The notes beneath the pieces are model-generated. The model ran no database searches and was not told the origin of the DNA. It saw only the letters and a list, made by a program, of their open reading frames with translations. Position numbers and translations under genes: made by a program. From assembly GCA_046727435.1 (NCBI GenBank), contig JBKPCR010000454.1, positions 1 to 21,843 of the forward strand: 21,843 nucleotides of DNA, in the 5' to 3' direction. Source of the stretch: CAVPRW01 sp046727435 [NCBI: bacterium]. GTDB taxonomy: Bacteria > Tectomicrobia > Entotheonellia > J063. Every line of letters starts with the position of its first letter. Within the stretch, counting starts at the first letter, position 1. Shown piece by piece: positions 1 through 7,987 of the stretch.

Positions 1-884
1 CCGCCCCCCCCATGAGGGGTAGAGAAGGTCTTGTGCAGGTTGAATTGGATGACATCGAAGCCCATGTCCCCTGGGCGCGCGATGCCAACGAGGGCATTAA
101 GATTGGCTCCATCGCAATACACCAGCCCACCTTTGCGATGCACGATGTCGCTCACAGTTTGGATGTGTTTTTCAAAGATCCCCAGGGTATTGGGATTCGT
201 GGTCATGAGGCCAGCGACATCCTCGTCCATCACCTCGGCAACGGCTTGTGGGTCAACGACGCCTTCCTTACTCGATTTCAGCTCGATGACCTGATAACCA
301 CAGAGAGCGGAGCTGGCGGGATTGGTGCCATGCGCCGAGTCGGGCAGGATCACCTTACGTCGCGGGTTGCCCTGGGAGGCATGGTAGGCCCGGATCATCA
401 ACAGTCCGGTCAGCTCCCCATGGGCACCAGCCGCTGGTTGCAGGGTGACGCGGTCCATGCCGCTGATCTCTGCTAGGTAGCGCTCCAGCTCGTACATCAG
501 CTGCAGAGCCCCCTGCACCAGCTCTTCGGGCTCGTAGGGATGGATGCGGGAGAAGCCAGGGATCCGGGCCACCTCTTCGTTCACGCGTGGGTTGTACTTC
601 ATCGTACACGACCCGAGTGGAAATGTCCCGAGGTCGATGGCGTAGTTCCATTGCGATAGCCGCGTGAAATGCCGCACGACGTCGAGTTCCGCGACCTCGG
701 GGAAACCCACGATCTCGTCACGCAACAGATGCGCCGGGATGGCCGCGTCCACAGGGACCTCCGGTACCTCCGCCTGTGGCAGGGAATAGCCTACCCGCCC
801 CGCAGCCGATTGCTCGAAGATGAGGTCCTCGCGATACACCAATCCCTGAATCCCCTGGACAGGATCTGACTGCTTGTTCTCCAT
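1..884 (-). CDS. gcvPB: Glycine dehydrogenase (decarboxylating) subunit 2, partial at window edge
   Basis: This is the PLP-binding half of the two-subunit P protein, which decarboxylates glycine and transfers the aminomethyl group to the lipoyl arm of GcvH. About 294 codons are visible; the C-terminus runs off the left edge. Reading from the ATG at 884, the protein contains the conserved stretch [17 protein letters not shown] near residue 80 and the PLP-lysine motif [14 protein letters not shown], with the lysine at about residue 285. A Shine-Dalgarno AAGGA lies 7 bases before the ATG. The family is about 480-500 residues long, so roughly 200 are missing. It is the last visible gene of the gcvT-gcvH-gcvPA-gcvPB run and is separated from gcvPA by 121 bases that contain a short palindrome. 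Residues are from direct translation; the assignment rests on family knowledge and is secure. Confidence 0.95.
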   Translation of the reverse strand, partial: MENKQSDPVQGIQGLVYREDLIFEQSAAGRVGYSLPQAEVPEVPVDAAIPAHLLRDEIVGFPEVAELDVVRHFTRLSQWNYAIDLGTFPLGSCTMKYNPRVNEEVARIPGFSRIHPYEPEELVQGALQLMYELERYLAEISGMDRVTLQPAAGAHGELTGLLMIRAYHASQGNPRRKVILPDSAHGTNPASSALCGYQVIELKSSKEGVVDPQAVAEVMDEDVAGLMTTNPNTLGIFEKHIQTVSDIVHRKGGLVYCDGANLNALVGIARPGDMGFDVIQFNLHKTFSTPHGGG

Positions 885-918
885 GATTATCCTTCCGCTT
901 AGTGCCTTCGTTGCTTCT

Positions 919-939
919 CCCTCTTCCACCGGGAGAGGG
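919..939. repeat. Short palindrome between gcvPA and gcvPB
   Basis: CCCTCTTCC (919-927), loop ACC, GGGAGAGGG (931-939): a 9-bp stem with one G-U pair on the plus strand. It has no U tract on either side, so it is not a canonical terminator. Similar CCCTCTCC...GGAGAGGG palindromes are scattered between genes in many proteobacterial-type genomes. It might stabilise or partly uncouple gcvPB mRNA; that is inference. Confidence 0.5.
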
Positions 940-1005
940 GACATTGCGATCCTACCTGGTGGACACCTACTCCCCTTATGAGGGCAAGGATGGGGAAGCG
1001 CGGAC

Positions 1006-2364
1006 CTATGATGCCCGCACCGCAGTTGAGAGCGCCGCGCACAGTCGATCGATATCGTCCCGGGAATTCATCTCGGTGACACACATTAAGAGCTGGTGGG
1101 AGCGCTCCGGATAGAACCGCCCCAGATCGATGCCGGGGATCAGGCGCTGCGCGCTCAACTGGCGAATGAGGCCGCCAGCGGGTTTAGGAGTTTCCAGCAC
1201 AAATTCATTGAACGTCGGCCCGGTGAAGGGTAGGTGGCAACCTGGAATGATGGCGAGCTGTTGCCGCGCATATGTGGCGCGCTGCAGATTGAGCTCGGCG
1301 AGTCGCCGCAGGCCGACCTTCCCGAGGGTGCAGAGATGAATCGTCGCCGCCAGCGCACATAATCCTTCGTTGGTGCAGATGTTCGAGGTGGCCTTTTCGC
1401 GGCGAATATGCTGCTCGCGCGTCGAAAGCGTCAGGACATAACCACGGCGTCCCTCGGCATCAACCGTCTCGCCGACCAATCGCCCTGGCATCTGCCGCAC
1501 ATATTGATCTTTTGTGGCAAAGAACCCCAGGTACGGCCCGCCGTAGCTGAGGGCATTGCCGAATGACTGCCCCTCGCCGACGACGATATCGGCACCCCAG
1601 GCGCCAGGAGGCTTAAGCAGGCCCAGCGACACGGGCTCGGCGACGGCCTGGACTAGCAGCGCCTTCTCATGATGCAGCGCCTCGGCAAAACCGGTTAAAT
1701 CCTCGATCACCCCGAAAAAGTTGGGGCTCTGGACTACCACACAGGCCATACGCGGGGACAGCCTTTCCCGCACCCGCGCCAGCGGCGTCTGCCCTGCTTC
1801 ATCCACGGCGATCTCGTGCACCTGCATGCCGAGGTTTTGCAGGTAGGTACGCAGGACGGCGCGATACTCAGGGTGCACAGCTTCGGAGAGCAGCGCCTCA
1901 TCGCGCTGGGTCACGCGTCGGGCCATCAGCACCGCCTCCGCCACGCCCGTGGAGGCGTCATACAGCGAGGCGTTAGCGACTTCCATGTCAGCCAGCTGGC
2001 AGATCAGCGTTTGGTATTCATACACCGCTTGCAACGTCCCCTGCGCCATTTCCGGCTGATACGGCGTGTAGGCGGTCATGAACTCGCCACGTGAGGTGAG
2101 CACGGGGACGATGCTGGGGATGAAATGATGATACGCACCCGCCCCCAGGAATGCGGCATAGTCCTCGACGTTGGCATTATGACCAGCTAAAGTCCGCATA
2201 TGTCGCAACACTTCTTGCTCCGCAAGCGCCTTGGGGATGTTGAGCGGACCCGCGAAGCGGAGACCGTCGGGGATGCCGCTGAAGAGGTCTTCGACAGCTG
2301 GGAGTCCTATGGCTTCCAACATGACCTGACGATCGGCATCGGTGTTGGGGATGTAGCGCATCAT
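1006..2364 (-). CDS. gcvPA: Glycine dehydrogenase (decarboxylating) subunit 1
   Basis: A 452-residue N-terminal-half subunit of the split P protein, the partner of GcvPB in glycine decarboxylation. The family is normally about 440-460 residues, so it looks complete. It opens [20 protein letters not shown] and carries the typical motifs [16 protein letters not shown] (around residue 119), AVLMARR and [16 protein letters not shown] (around residue 330). As expected for this subunit, the PLP lysine is absent and is supplied by GcvPB. The start overlaps the gcvH stop by 4 bases (ATGA), implying translational coupling. Two adjacent ATG codons (2364 and 2361) follow a GAGGGAGGG purine tract that abuts the first, so the second ATG is an equally possible start. 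This protein has no other likely reading. Confidence 0.95.
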   Translation of the reverse strand: MMRYIPNTDADRQVMLEAIGLPAVEDLFSGIPDGLRFAGPLNIPKALAEQEVLRHMRTLAGHNANVEDYAAFLGAGAYHHFIPSIVPVLTSRGEFMTAYTPYQPEMAQGTLQAVYEYQTLICQLADMEVANASLYDASTGVAEAVLMARRVTQRDEALLSEAVHPEYRAVLRTYLQNLGMQVHEIAVDEAGQTPLARVRERLSPRMACVVVQSPNFFGVIEDLTGFAEALHHEKALLVQAVAEPVSLGLLKPPGAWGADIVVGEGQSFGNALSYGGPYLGFFATKDQYVRQMPGRLVGETVDAEGRRGYVLTLSTREQHIRREKATSNICTNEGLCALAATIHLCTLGKVGLRRLAELNLQRATYARQQLAIIPGCHLPFTGPTFNEFVLETPKPAGGLIRQLSAQRLIPGIDLGRFYPERSHQLLMCVTEMNSRDDIDRLCAALSTAVRAS

Positions 2365-2753
2365 CCCTCCCTCGCCTGCCGCAGGTAGGCCTGATACTGC
2401 TCTGCTGTCATCAACGTCTCAAGCTGGGCGGGATCGCCGACCTGCACCAGGAGCATCCATCCTTGGCCATAAGGATCGCTGTTCACCAGCTCAGGTCGGT
2501 TGAACAGCTCTTCGTTCACCTGATTGACCGCTCCCGTGACTGGTGAGAAGAGGTCCGAGACGGCCTTGACCGATTCCACCACCCCGAAGGGCTCCATGTA
2601 GCGTACAGCGCCACCGGCGTCCGGCAGCTCGACATAGACCACGTCCCCCAGTTCCTGCTGGGCGTAGTCGGTGATGCCGACGTAGGCCTGATCGCCCTCG
2701 ACCCTGATCCACTCATGCTCTTTCGTGTACCGCAATCCCGCTGGGAACTCCAT
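2361..2753 (-). CDS. gcvH: Glycine cleavage system H protein
   Basis: A 130-residue lipoyl carrier that shuttles the aminomethyl group from the P protein to the T protein and is reoxidised by the L protein. The sequence begins MEFPAGLRYTKEHEW, typical of GcvH, and has the lipoylation motif ESVKAVSDLFSPVTG with the modified lysine at residue 63, where most GcvH proteins have residue 63-65. Length is normal (125-130). It lies 18 bases after gcvT and overlaps gcvPA by 4 bases, so the three are surely cotranscribed. No lipoate ligase or lipoamide dehydrogenase gene lies in the window, so lipoylation and the L protein must come from elsewhere in the genome. Confidence 0.96.
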   Translation of the reverse strand: MEFPAGLRYTKEHEWIRVEGDQAYVGITDYAQQELGDVVYVELPDAGGAVRYMEPFGVVESVKAVSDLFSPVTGAVNQVNEELFNRPELVNSDPYGQGWMLLVQVGDPAQLETLMTAEQYQAYLRQAREG

Positions 2754-2771
2754 AAGCCCTCGCTCTCCCCC

Positions 2772-3890
2772 TTATGCTTTGCGCACCTGTGACGGATAGA
2801 ATGGCGTGGCGGCCACCCGTGCCTGGGCCGGCTTGCCGCGGATGTCGATCTGCACTGGCGTGCCGACCTTGGCACACTCTGTCCGCACATACCCCAGCCC
2901 GACGCCTTTGTTCAAGGAGGGGGACACCGTGCCGCTGGTCATCTCCCCCACGATTTCCCCGTCGGCCAGGATGCGGTAATGCGCCCGTGCCACGCCCCGA
3001 TCGATCATTTCGAGGCCGACGAGCCGGCGCTTGCTCCCCTCGCCTCGCTCTTTCGCCAGCGCCTCGCGGCCGACGAAGTCCCCCTTGTTGAGTTTGACGA
3101 TCCAGCCGAGGCCTGCTTGCAAGGGCGTGGTGTCAGCCGTAATGTCATGGCCATAGAGCGCATAGCCCATTTCGAGGCGCAAGGTATCGCGGGCACCCAG
3201 GCCGATAGGTTTGATCTGGTAGGGTGCACCGGCCTCCATCAACGCGCGCCAGAGTTGCGGTCCTTCTGCGGCGGAGCAATACATTTCAAAGCCGTCCTCG
3301 CCTGTGTACCCTGTACGCGAGATCAAGGTCTCAATCCCTCTCACCCGTCCCTGGGCCGACCAATAATACCGAACGGCGTCAAGCCCGATATCGCATAAGG
3401 GCTGCAGCGTTGCCTGGGCCTGACGACCCTGCAGCGCCAGTTGCGCGATCTGTGCACTGGTGTTGGTGATGTCGGCGTCACCGTGCGCCTGCTCGATGAT
3501 CCAGGCGAAGTCTTTGTCGATGTTGGCGGCGTTGACGCACAGGAGAAAATGCTCTGGGCCCAGGCGATAGACGGTGAGGTCATCGACGATCCCCCCGTGT
3601 GGATAACAAAGGGTCGAGTATTGCACCTGATAGACTTCGAGTTTCGACGCATCATTAGTGGTGAGCCGCTGCACCACCTCCAGGGCCCGTGGTCCCCTGA
3701 TTTCGATCTCTCCCATGTGGCTGACGTCAAAGAGACCGACCGAGGTGCGCACCGCTCTATGCTCCTCGATGATGCCCGCATACTGTACAGGCATTTCCCA
3801 ACCGCCGAAGTCGACGAATTTCGCGCCCACTTCGCGGTGCAGCTCATAAAGCGGCGTCCGCTTCAGGCTGAGGGCTGCTTGTGGTGCCAT
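2772..3890 (-). CDS. gcvT: Aminomethyltransferase (glycine cleavage system T protein)
   Basis: A 372-residue T protein that releases ammonia from the aminomethyl-lipoyl H protein and transfers the C1 unit to tetrahydrofolate. Family length is 360-375. Recognisable parts are FVDFGGWEMPVQYAG near the N-terminus, VGLFDVSHMGEIEIRG, NAANIDKD in the folate-site region, SRTGYTGEDGFEMY, and the C-terminal MTSGTVSPSLNKGVGLGYV. The frame is open 33 codons further upstream (to 3989), but that extension is not T-protein-like. The ATG at 3890 gives the usual N-terminus and has a GAAGGG about 10 bases upstream. The 111-base spacer to ctp holds a 7-bp hairpin just ahead of this Shine-Dalgarno sequence. Confidence 0.96.
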   Translation of the reverse strand: MAPQAALSLKRTPLYELHREVGAKFVDFGGWEMPVQYAGIIEEHRAVRTSVGLFDVSHMGEIEIRGPRALEVVQRLTTNDASKLEVYQVQYSTLCYPHGGIVDDLTVYRLGPEHFLLCVNAANIDKDFAWIIEQAHGDADITNTSAQIAQLALQGRQAQATLQPLCDIGLDAVRYYWSAQGRVRGIETLISRTGYTGEDGFEMYCSAAEGPQLWRALMEAGAPYQIKPIGLGARDTLRLEMGYALYGHDITADTTPLQAGLGWIVKLNKGDFVGREALAKERGEGSKRRLVGLEMIDRGVARAHYRILADGEIVGEMTSGTVSPSLNKGVGLGYVRTECAKVGTPVQIDIRGKPAQARVAATPFYPSQVRKA

Positions 3891-3906
3891 AGTCGAGTTT
3901 CCCTTC

Positions 3907-3925
3907 GAGGAGCCATCCGCTCCTC
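3907..3925 (-). promoter_or_regulatory. Hairpin immediately upstream of the gcvT ribosome-binding site
   Basis: On the minus strand GAGGAGC, loop GGATG, GCTCCTC form a perfect 7-bp stem that ends next to GAAGGG and the gcvT ATG. There is no U tract, so it is not a terminator. It could modulate gcvT translation or protect the 5' end after processing between ctp and gcvT. The structure is seen; the function is inference. Confidence 0.3.
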
Positions 3926-4001
3926 TGCCAGGGTACAAGAGTGGGTTGAGTCTCAGATACACGCCGGAGAGTGTGGCGTGCAGCAACATGCGGGAAGGAA
4001 C

Positions 4002-5489
4002 TTATGGCGATGGAGTGGGAGGCGCGGCGAGCATGCCACGCCCCAGTTCTTTCATCATGACGTTATCGATCGGCCCTGACCCGCGCTGCTGTGGCTGTTT
4101 GCGTCGACCCGTCATGGCCAGAGCCTCCTTCATGATGGCATGGGCCATGTCCAACTGACGATCCTCTTTCCCTTCGTTGGAGAGCTCGATATCGGGTACG
4201 ATACCGACGTGATCGATATTCCGTCCACTGGGCGTAAAGTAGTGGGCGGTCGTCAGGCGCAGCCCGGAGCCATCCTGGAGTGGGAAGATGGTCTGGACCG
4301 ACCCCTTCCCATAGCTCTTGGTACCGATAATGGTCGCCTTCTGTAAATCCTGTAGCGCCCCAGCGACGATCTCGGAGCCGCTGGCGCTACCAGCATTGAT
4401 GAGCACGATCAAGGGGTATTGCCGATATTGGCCACCACCATTGGCCATGAACCGTGAGTTTTGATTGCGCACCCGGCCCTCAGTCGAAACCACAATCAGC
4501 CCCTCATCGACGAAGAGGTTACAGACCTTGACCGATTGACTCAAGAGGCCGCCGGGATTATTCCGCAAATCCAGGACCAACCCTTCCATCTTTTGTTGGG
4601 TCAAGCGATTTAAAGCCTTCTCCAACTCCTGCAGCGTCGTCTCATGGAAACCACGCACTTTGACATAGCCAATGCGCCCGTCGAGGAGCTGGCCTTCCAC
4701 GGTCTTGAGCTCGATCTTGGCGCGCATGAGAGAAACATCCTCGGGCTCCACGCCACCGTGGCGGACGATGCCCAACACCAGGCGGCTTCCCACCGGCCCA
4801 CGCATGCGACGGACGGCTTCCTGAAGTGTCAGTCCTTGCGTGGGTTGGCCATCGATCTTCATAATCCGATCACCCTGCTTGAGACCCGCCTTGGAGGCCG
4901 GCGTCCCGTCCATGGGTTCGACGACCACCACCTGGCCGTCTTCGACGCCGATACGAATGCCGATCCCCCCGAAGCTCCCGCGCGTCTCCTCTTGCATCTC
5001 GCGGAACTCGTGAGGCGGCATAAAGGCAGAATTCCCATCCAGGGACTTGACCATGCCCTCGATTGCCCGGTATTCCCAGTTGGCCGCTTGCCCATTCGAG
5101 CGTTGCTGTTGGAGGAGGAACGCCTGGATGCCGCTGAACGCTTGCACCAGCTCAGTCAGGGAATCTATGGCGGATAGATCAACGGCCTTGGTTTGGCCGC
5201 TGAGGGAGACGACCACCTGCTGGCCCTTATAGTTGATGGTTCCGCCCAGGCGCCGGACATCCTCGTCGACACCATCGACGACCCCCTTGAACAAGCCTTG
5301 AGGATTGAGTTTGCTAGCATCCCAAAAGGAACTCTCGACGACGCGTGTCACCTCGACAAAGACCTCAGGTCGACTGGCGTTCAGTTCTCGAGGGTGGCCA
5401 GTCGCCGTGATCCCACAACTTAAACACCCAACCAGCAATGCAAACACCGCCAACAACGCGGCCCGCCGCCATAATGTCCTATACGTCAT
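4002..5489 (-). CDS. C-terminal processing protease (S41 family, Ctp/Prc type), predicted lipoprotein
   Basis: A periplasmic serine protease that cleaves proteins near their C-termini. With the ATG at 5489 it has 495 residues; a GTG at 5525 would add 12 residues but has no ribosome site. The N-terminus is a signal peptide (MTYRTLWRR, then a hydrophobic stretch) ending in a lipobox LVGC with cysteine 22, so lipid anchoring is likely. A PDZ domain spans about residues 172-240 (FGGIGIRIG, AGLKQGDRIMKIDG). The S41 core follows: LDLRNNPGGLL, the nucleophile in NAGSASGSEIVAGAL (Ser370), and the general base in SYGKGSVQ (Lys395), with the 25-residue Ser-Lys spacing of E. coli Prc. Residues 40-150 are less conserved. 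It lies between etfA (45 bases) and gcvT (111 bases), an odd place for a protease in a metabolic operon. It could be transcribed with them or independently. Confidence 0.93.
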   Translation of the reverse strand: MTYRTLWRRAALLAVFALLVGCLSCGITATGHPRELNASRPEVFVEVTRVVESSFWDASKLNPQGLFKGVVDGVDEDVRRLGGTINYKGQQVVVSLSGQTKAVDLSAIDSLTELVQAFSGIQAFLLQQQRSNGQAANWEYRAIEGMVKSLDGNSAFMPPHEFREMQEETRGSFGGIGIRIGVEDGQVVVVEPMDGTPASKAGLKQGDRIMKIDGQPTQGLTLQEAVRRMRGPVGSRLVLGIVRHGGVEPEDVSLMRAKIELKTVEGQLLDGRIGYVKVRGFHETTLQELEKALNRLTQQKMEGLVLDLRNNPGGLLSQSVKVCNLFVDEGLIVVSTEGRVRNQNSRFMANGGGQYRQYPLIVLINAGSASGSEIVAGALQDLQKATIIGTKSYGKGSVQTIFPLQDGSGLRLTTAHYFTPSGRNIDHVGIVPDIELSNEGKEDRQLDMAHAIMKEALAMTGRRKQPQQRGSGPIDNVMMKELGRGMLAAPPTPSP

Positions 5490-5534
5490 CGCCACGACCC
5501 TTGCTATCGGAAAGGGTGCCGCCACTCCGGTAGC

Positions 5535-6542
5535 CTATTTTTCCAGAAGCTCTTTACATTTGCGTGTAAAGGCTGGAATGATTTTCTGCCAATCGCCCAC
5601 GACGCCGAAGTGCGCCCGCTGAAAGATCGCCGCATCCGGGTCTCTATTGATCGCCACAATGTTTTTCGAGTACCCCATGCCGGCGATGTGCTGCGCCGCG
5701 CCGGAAATACCCACCGCGATGTAGAGATTGGGCGTGACCGTGACCCCCGTCAGCCCCACCTGCATCTCCGGGGGCACCCAACCTTCGTCAACGGCGGCTT
5801 TCGAGGCCCCAACCGCGGCCCCGAGGAGGTCGCCAAGCTCTTTGAGGGGCTTGAAGTTGTCCGCGCCCTTCAGGCCACGCCCGCCGGAGATGACAATCGG
5901 CGCGCCGGTGAGCGTAATGCCTTCCACTGCTTTCTTGTTCCGACTGATGAATTTAGCCCGCACGACCGAAGCGTCGATACCAGAGGGGCGATTCACGATC
6001 TCCCCCTGGCGTGTCTCGTCACGGGGCAGCGGCGCTTGGGTTTTGCCACGCACACTGGCCATTTGGGGGAAGCGGTCGGCGCAGGCCATCTCCAGCATGG
6101 CGTTGCCCCCGAAGACCGGACGTGTCATAATCAGGCGCTTGCTGTCGGCATCGATGCGCAGATTCGTGCAGTCCGAACCAAGCGCCGTCCGCAACCGGAA
6201 TGCCAGTCGCGGCCCCACCTCGATCCCCAGCGAGGTTTTGCCCAGAAGAAGAATGCTCGGCTGGACGTCCCGACAGAGATATTCGAGAGCGGCGGCATAG
6301 GCGTCAGGCTGTGGGCTGGCCAGGAGTGGATCGTCGATAACGTAGGCCTTATCCGAACCATAGGCGATGGCTTCTGTGCCGCTGTCGCCGACCTGACTGC
6401 CAAGCACGGCTGCCGCCAGTTCCTCTCCCAGCGCATCGGCAAGGCGGCGTCCGGCGCCCAGAAGTTCCTGCGCGATGCCAGCGAGTTTGCCATCGCTGAT
6501 CTCCGCCACCACCAACACTCCTCGTACTCCATTCGCAGTCAT
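5535..6542 (-). CDS. etfA: Electron transfer flavoprotein alpha subunit
   Basis: A 335-residue FAD-binding ETF subunit; it accepts electrons from flavin dehydrogenases and passes them to ETF:quinone oxidoreductase. Visible FAD-domain motifs are SGGRG (residues 219-223), GASKAAVDEGW (245-255), GLTGVTVTPNLYIAVGISG (263-281) and NRDPDAAIF (299-307). The N-terminal part starts MTANGVRGVLVVAEISDGKL, normal for EtfA. The frame is open 40 codons upstream into etfB, but the ATG at 6542 has a GGGGGAAGGGG tract just before it and gives family length. It is 16 bases from etfB. No ETF dehydrogenase, FixC or FixX gene is in the window, so the electron donor cannot be named. Confidence 0.96.
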   Translation of the reverse strand: MTANGVRGVLVVAEISDGKLAGIAQELLGAGRRLADALGEELAAAVLGSQVGDSGTEAIAYGSDKAYVIDDPLLASPQPDAYAAALEYLCRDVQPSILLLGKTSLGIEVGPRLAFRLRTALGSDCTNLRIDADSKRLIMTRPVFGGNAMLEMACADRFPQMASVRGKTQAPLPRDETRQGEIVNRPSGIDASVVRAKFISRNKKAVEGITLTGAPIVISGGRGLKGADNFKPLKELGDLLGAAVGASKAAVDEGWVPPEMQVGLTGVTVTPNLYIAVGISGAAQHIAGMGYSKNIVAINRDPDAAIFQRAHFGVVGDWQKIIPAFTRKCKELLEK

Positions 6543-6558
6543 ACCCCTTCCCCCATCG

Positions 6559-7365
6559 CTAGATGAGCTTTGCCTCGCGCAGTCGCAGGGCGAGCTTCTC
6601 GCCTTTCTCTTCGTCGGTGTCGCCGTCGAGAAACTCGCAATGAGCCTCGTGGACGGGGACATAGAGCTTCAAGACTCTGGCGTGCGCGGCGTTTGCTCCA
6701 ATGTGGGCGGGATCGATGCCGAGGGCTGCCGCATCCCACGTCGGGATCTGTTTCTTGCCGGCAGCCATGATCCCCCGCAACGTCGGATAGCGCGGCTTGT
6801 TGATTTCGTTGCTGACAGTAATCAAGGCAGGCAAAGTCACTTCCATAACGTCATAGCCACCCTCGACGAGGCGTTCGACCATCACCCTACCGTCGAACAC
6901 CTCGATCTTCTGGGCGATCGACACACAGGGAATCTCCAAGAGCTCCGCCACACCCACTCCGACCTGCCCGACGTCCCAGTCAGCCGCCTGGCGTCCGCAG
7001 AGGATCAGATCAAAAGCGCCAATCTTCTTGATGGCCTCGGCCAGGATGTATGCAGTGGCGTACGTGTCGGAATCCTCAAAGGCGGGGTCCTTCAGTAAAA
7101 TTCCTTCGTCGGCGCCCATGGCCACGGCTTGTTTCACGGCGCGCTGGGCGAAATCGGGTCCCAGGCTGACAATGGTCACCTTGCCACCGTGCTTTTCGCG
7201 GAGTTGTAGAGCCGCCTCGATGGCATGCTCATCGAATAGACTGATACGCGGGTCGATGTTGGGGGGAGGGATGACCTTGTTCCGCTCAGGATCGATCTTG
7301 AACGTATCGGCGGGGGCCTCCCAGTCCGGCACCTGCTTGATGCAGACGATCAGGTTTAGCGGCAC
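6559..7365 (-). CDS. etfB: Electron transfer flavoprotein beta subunit
   Basis: A 268-residue EtfB. It starts MPLNLIVCIKQVPD (GTG start with a strong GAAGGAGGG Shine-Dalgarno 6 bases upstream) and carries the nucleotide-site segment DLILCGRQAADWDVGQVGVG and the signature around VSNEINKPRYPTLRGIMAAGKK (residues about 190-211), which includes the recognition loop of EtfB. Length is normal (250-265 plus a short tail). It is the first gene of the etfB-etfA-ctp-gcvTHPAPB run. A weak candidate promoter lies about 180 bases upstream. Whether this ETF is a simple carrier or a bifurcating type cannot be decided from the motifs I can read. Confidence 0.96.
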   Translation of the reverse strand: MPLNLIVCIKQVPDWEAPADTFKIDPERNKVIPPPNIDPRISLFDEHAIEAALQLREKHGGKVTIVSLGPDFAQRAVKQAVAMGADEGILLKDPAFEDSDTYATAYILAEAIKKIGAFDLILCGRQAADWDVGQVGVGVAELLEIPCVSIAQKIEVFDGRVMVERLVEGGYDVMEVTLPALITVSNEINKPRYPTLRGIMAAGKKQIPTWDAAALGIDPAHIGANAAHARVLKLYVPVHEAHCEFLDGDTDEEKGEKLALRLREAKLI

Positions 7366-7423
7366 GTCTTTCCCTCCTTCTCGCCCGCGGCATCGAATCG
7401 TATCTCTGGCACCTAACCAACGC

Positions 7424-7462
7424 CTGTCGACCTCCTCACGCTACGGTGTTCGCGGTCGACAG
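7424..7462. repeat. 9-bp inverted repeat in the etfB leader
   Basis: CTGTCGACC (7424-7432) and GGTCGACAG (7454-7462) are exact reverse complements separated by 21 bases. On the minus strand this lies 59-97 bases ahead of the etfB GTG, so it would fold in the mRNA leader or form two half-sites for a regulator. No family of binding site is recognised. Confidence 0.4.
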
Positions 7463-7545
7463 CCGCTATTTCGCCGGAAGGACCTAGCTGGCGAGGCATA
7501 TCTAATTGTATGATTTCTTCAGAGATTACCAGCAATGATGCCGGT

Positions 7546-7574
7546 ACTGTAAGATAACCCCCCGAGGATGTCAA
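7546..7574 (-). promoter_or_regulatory. Candidate sigma-70-type promoter for the etf/gcv run
   Basis: On the minus strand a perfect -35 TTGACA (7569-7574) is followed after 17 bases by TACAGT (7546-7551, 4 of 6 matches). The -35 overlaps the stop codon of the upstream small gene. A TACAAT about 40 bases further on is an alternative -10 with a poor -35. The leader to etfB would be about 175 bases. Confidence 0.35.
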
Positions 7575-7870
7575 CCCTTTTTTGCCGCGCCATTCCTAGT
7601 CGCACGGGTGCTGCAGAGCGGCTCTGTGAGCCGGATGACGGTCTCGAAAAGGGATGCCAGCCGCTGGTGATTCAGAGGCCCTGGATTGTCGGGTGCCAGT
7701 CGTGACACGACGGCCGCGACGCGCTCGTCGAGGCTTTGTGCGGCTTCCTGGCCCGGTGTGGCCTGGGCGAGCCGAGAGGCGAGCTGACGACGCAGGGTTA
7801 GGAGCTGCACGATGCGCTTGTCCGAAGCCTCTATGGCTTGCAGAGCTTGTTCCAGCACCGAGTGCTTCAT
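7571..7870 (-). CDS. Small helical protein with chorismate mutase type II (AroQ-like) resemblance
   Basis: A 99-residue soluble, mostly helical protein. The layout LEQALQAIEASDKRIVQLL, TLRRQLASRLAQ, SLDERVAAVVSRL, then a C-terminal helix with LFETVIRLTEPL follows the spacing of AroQ chorismate mutases. Aligned by eye with E. coli chorismate mutase, the arginine in the second part of helix 1 and the RE-type arginine are present, but the first-helix arginine, the helix-1 lysine, the RE glutamate and the terminal Ser/Gln positions are not. It may therefore be non-catalytic or only a look-alike. The ATG at 7870 has an excellent AAGGAG 6 bases upstream; the longer reading (to 7984) runs through a terminator hairpin and is rejected. 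It lies behind an attenuator-like leader and ends 205 bases before etfB. Confidence 0.6.
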   Translation of the reverse strand: MKHSVLEQALQAIEASDKRIVQLLTLRRQLASRLAQATPGQEAAQSLDERVAAVVSRLAPDNPGPLNHQRLASLFETVIRLTEPLCSTRATRNGAAKKG

Positions 7871-7899
7871 GGGGTCTCCTTTTATGGTTAGAGACCAAT

Positions 7900-7934
7900 A
7901 AAAAAAGCCGTGAATCACATACGATCCACGGCTT
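7900..7934 (-). terminator. Strong intrinsic terminator in the leader of the AroQ-like gene
   Basis: On the minus strand AAGCCGTGGATC (7934-7923), loop GTATGT, GATTCACGGCTT (7916-7905) make a 12-bp stem with one G-U pair, running into seven consecutive T (7906-7900). The plus-strand reading has no T run. It lies 30 bases before the AroQ-like ATG. The only gene upstream (uvrB) is divergent, so this terminator cannot end a known gene on this strand; it must act inside the leader or end a small RNA. Confidence 0.85.
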
Positions 7935-7987
7935 GACCCGGTGCTTCTGCTGTCGAGAACGCCATGGATCAACAGGCAATCCACGGC
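7924..7987 (-). promoter_or_regulatory. Competing anti-terminator segments (attenuator-like)
   Basis: In minus-strand order, segment 1 GCCGTGGAT (7987-7979), segment 2 ATCCATGGC (7969-7961) and segment 3 GCCGTGGAT (7932-7924, the 5' arm of the terminator) can pair 1:2 or 2:3, each as 9 bp with one G-U. Pairing 2:3 would dismantle the 3:4 terminator; pairing 1:2 would allow it. This is the classic attenuator topology. A 16-codon frame starting at 8019 (MISQVVHVGEMPWIAC, stop at 7969) covers segment 1 with one Trp codon and stops at segment 2, but it has a poorly spaced ribosome site, so the signal sensed is unknown. Confidence 0.5.

Noticed and set aside
3891-3989. Longer gcvT reading starting at 3989
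   Set aside because: The 33 extra residues do not resemble the T-protein N-terminus, and the ATG at 3890 gives normal family length with a ribosome site.
3891-4001. Glycine riboswitch upstream of gcvT
   Set aside because: Only a 7-bp hairpin and scattered CTCTC/AAGGG strings are present. The paired aptamer core with its conserved GGAGAG and CUCUCAGG-type elements is not.
5490-5525. GTG start at 5525 for the Ctp protease
   Set aside because: It would place 12 extra residues before a normal lipoprotein signal and has no ribosome site.
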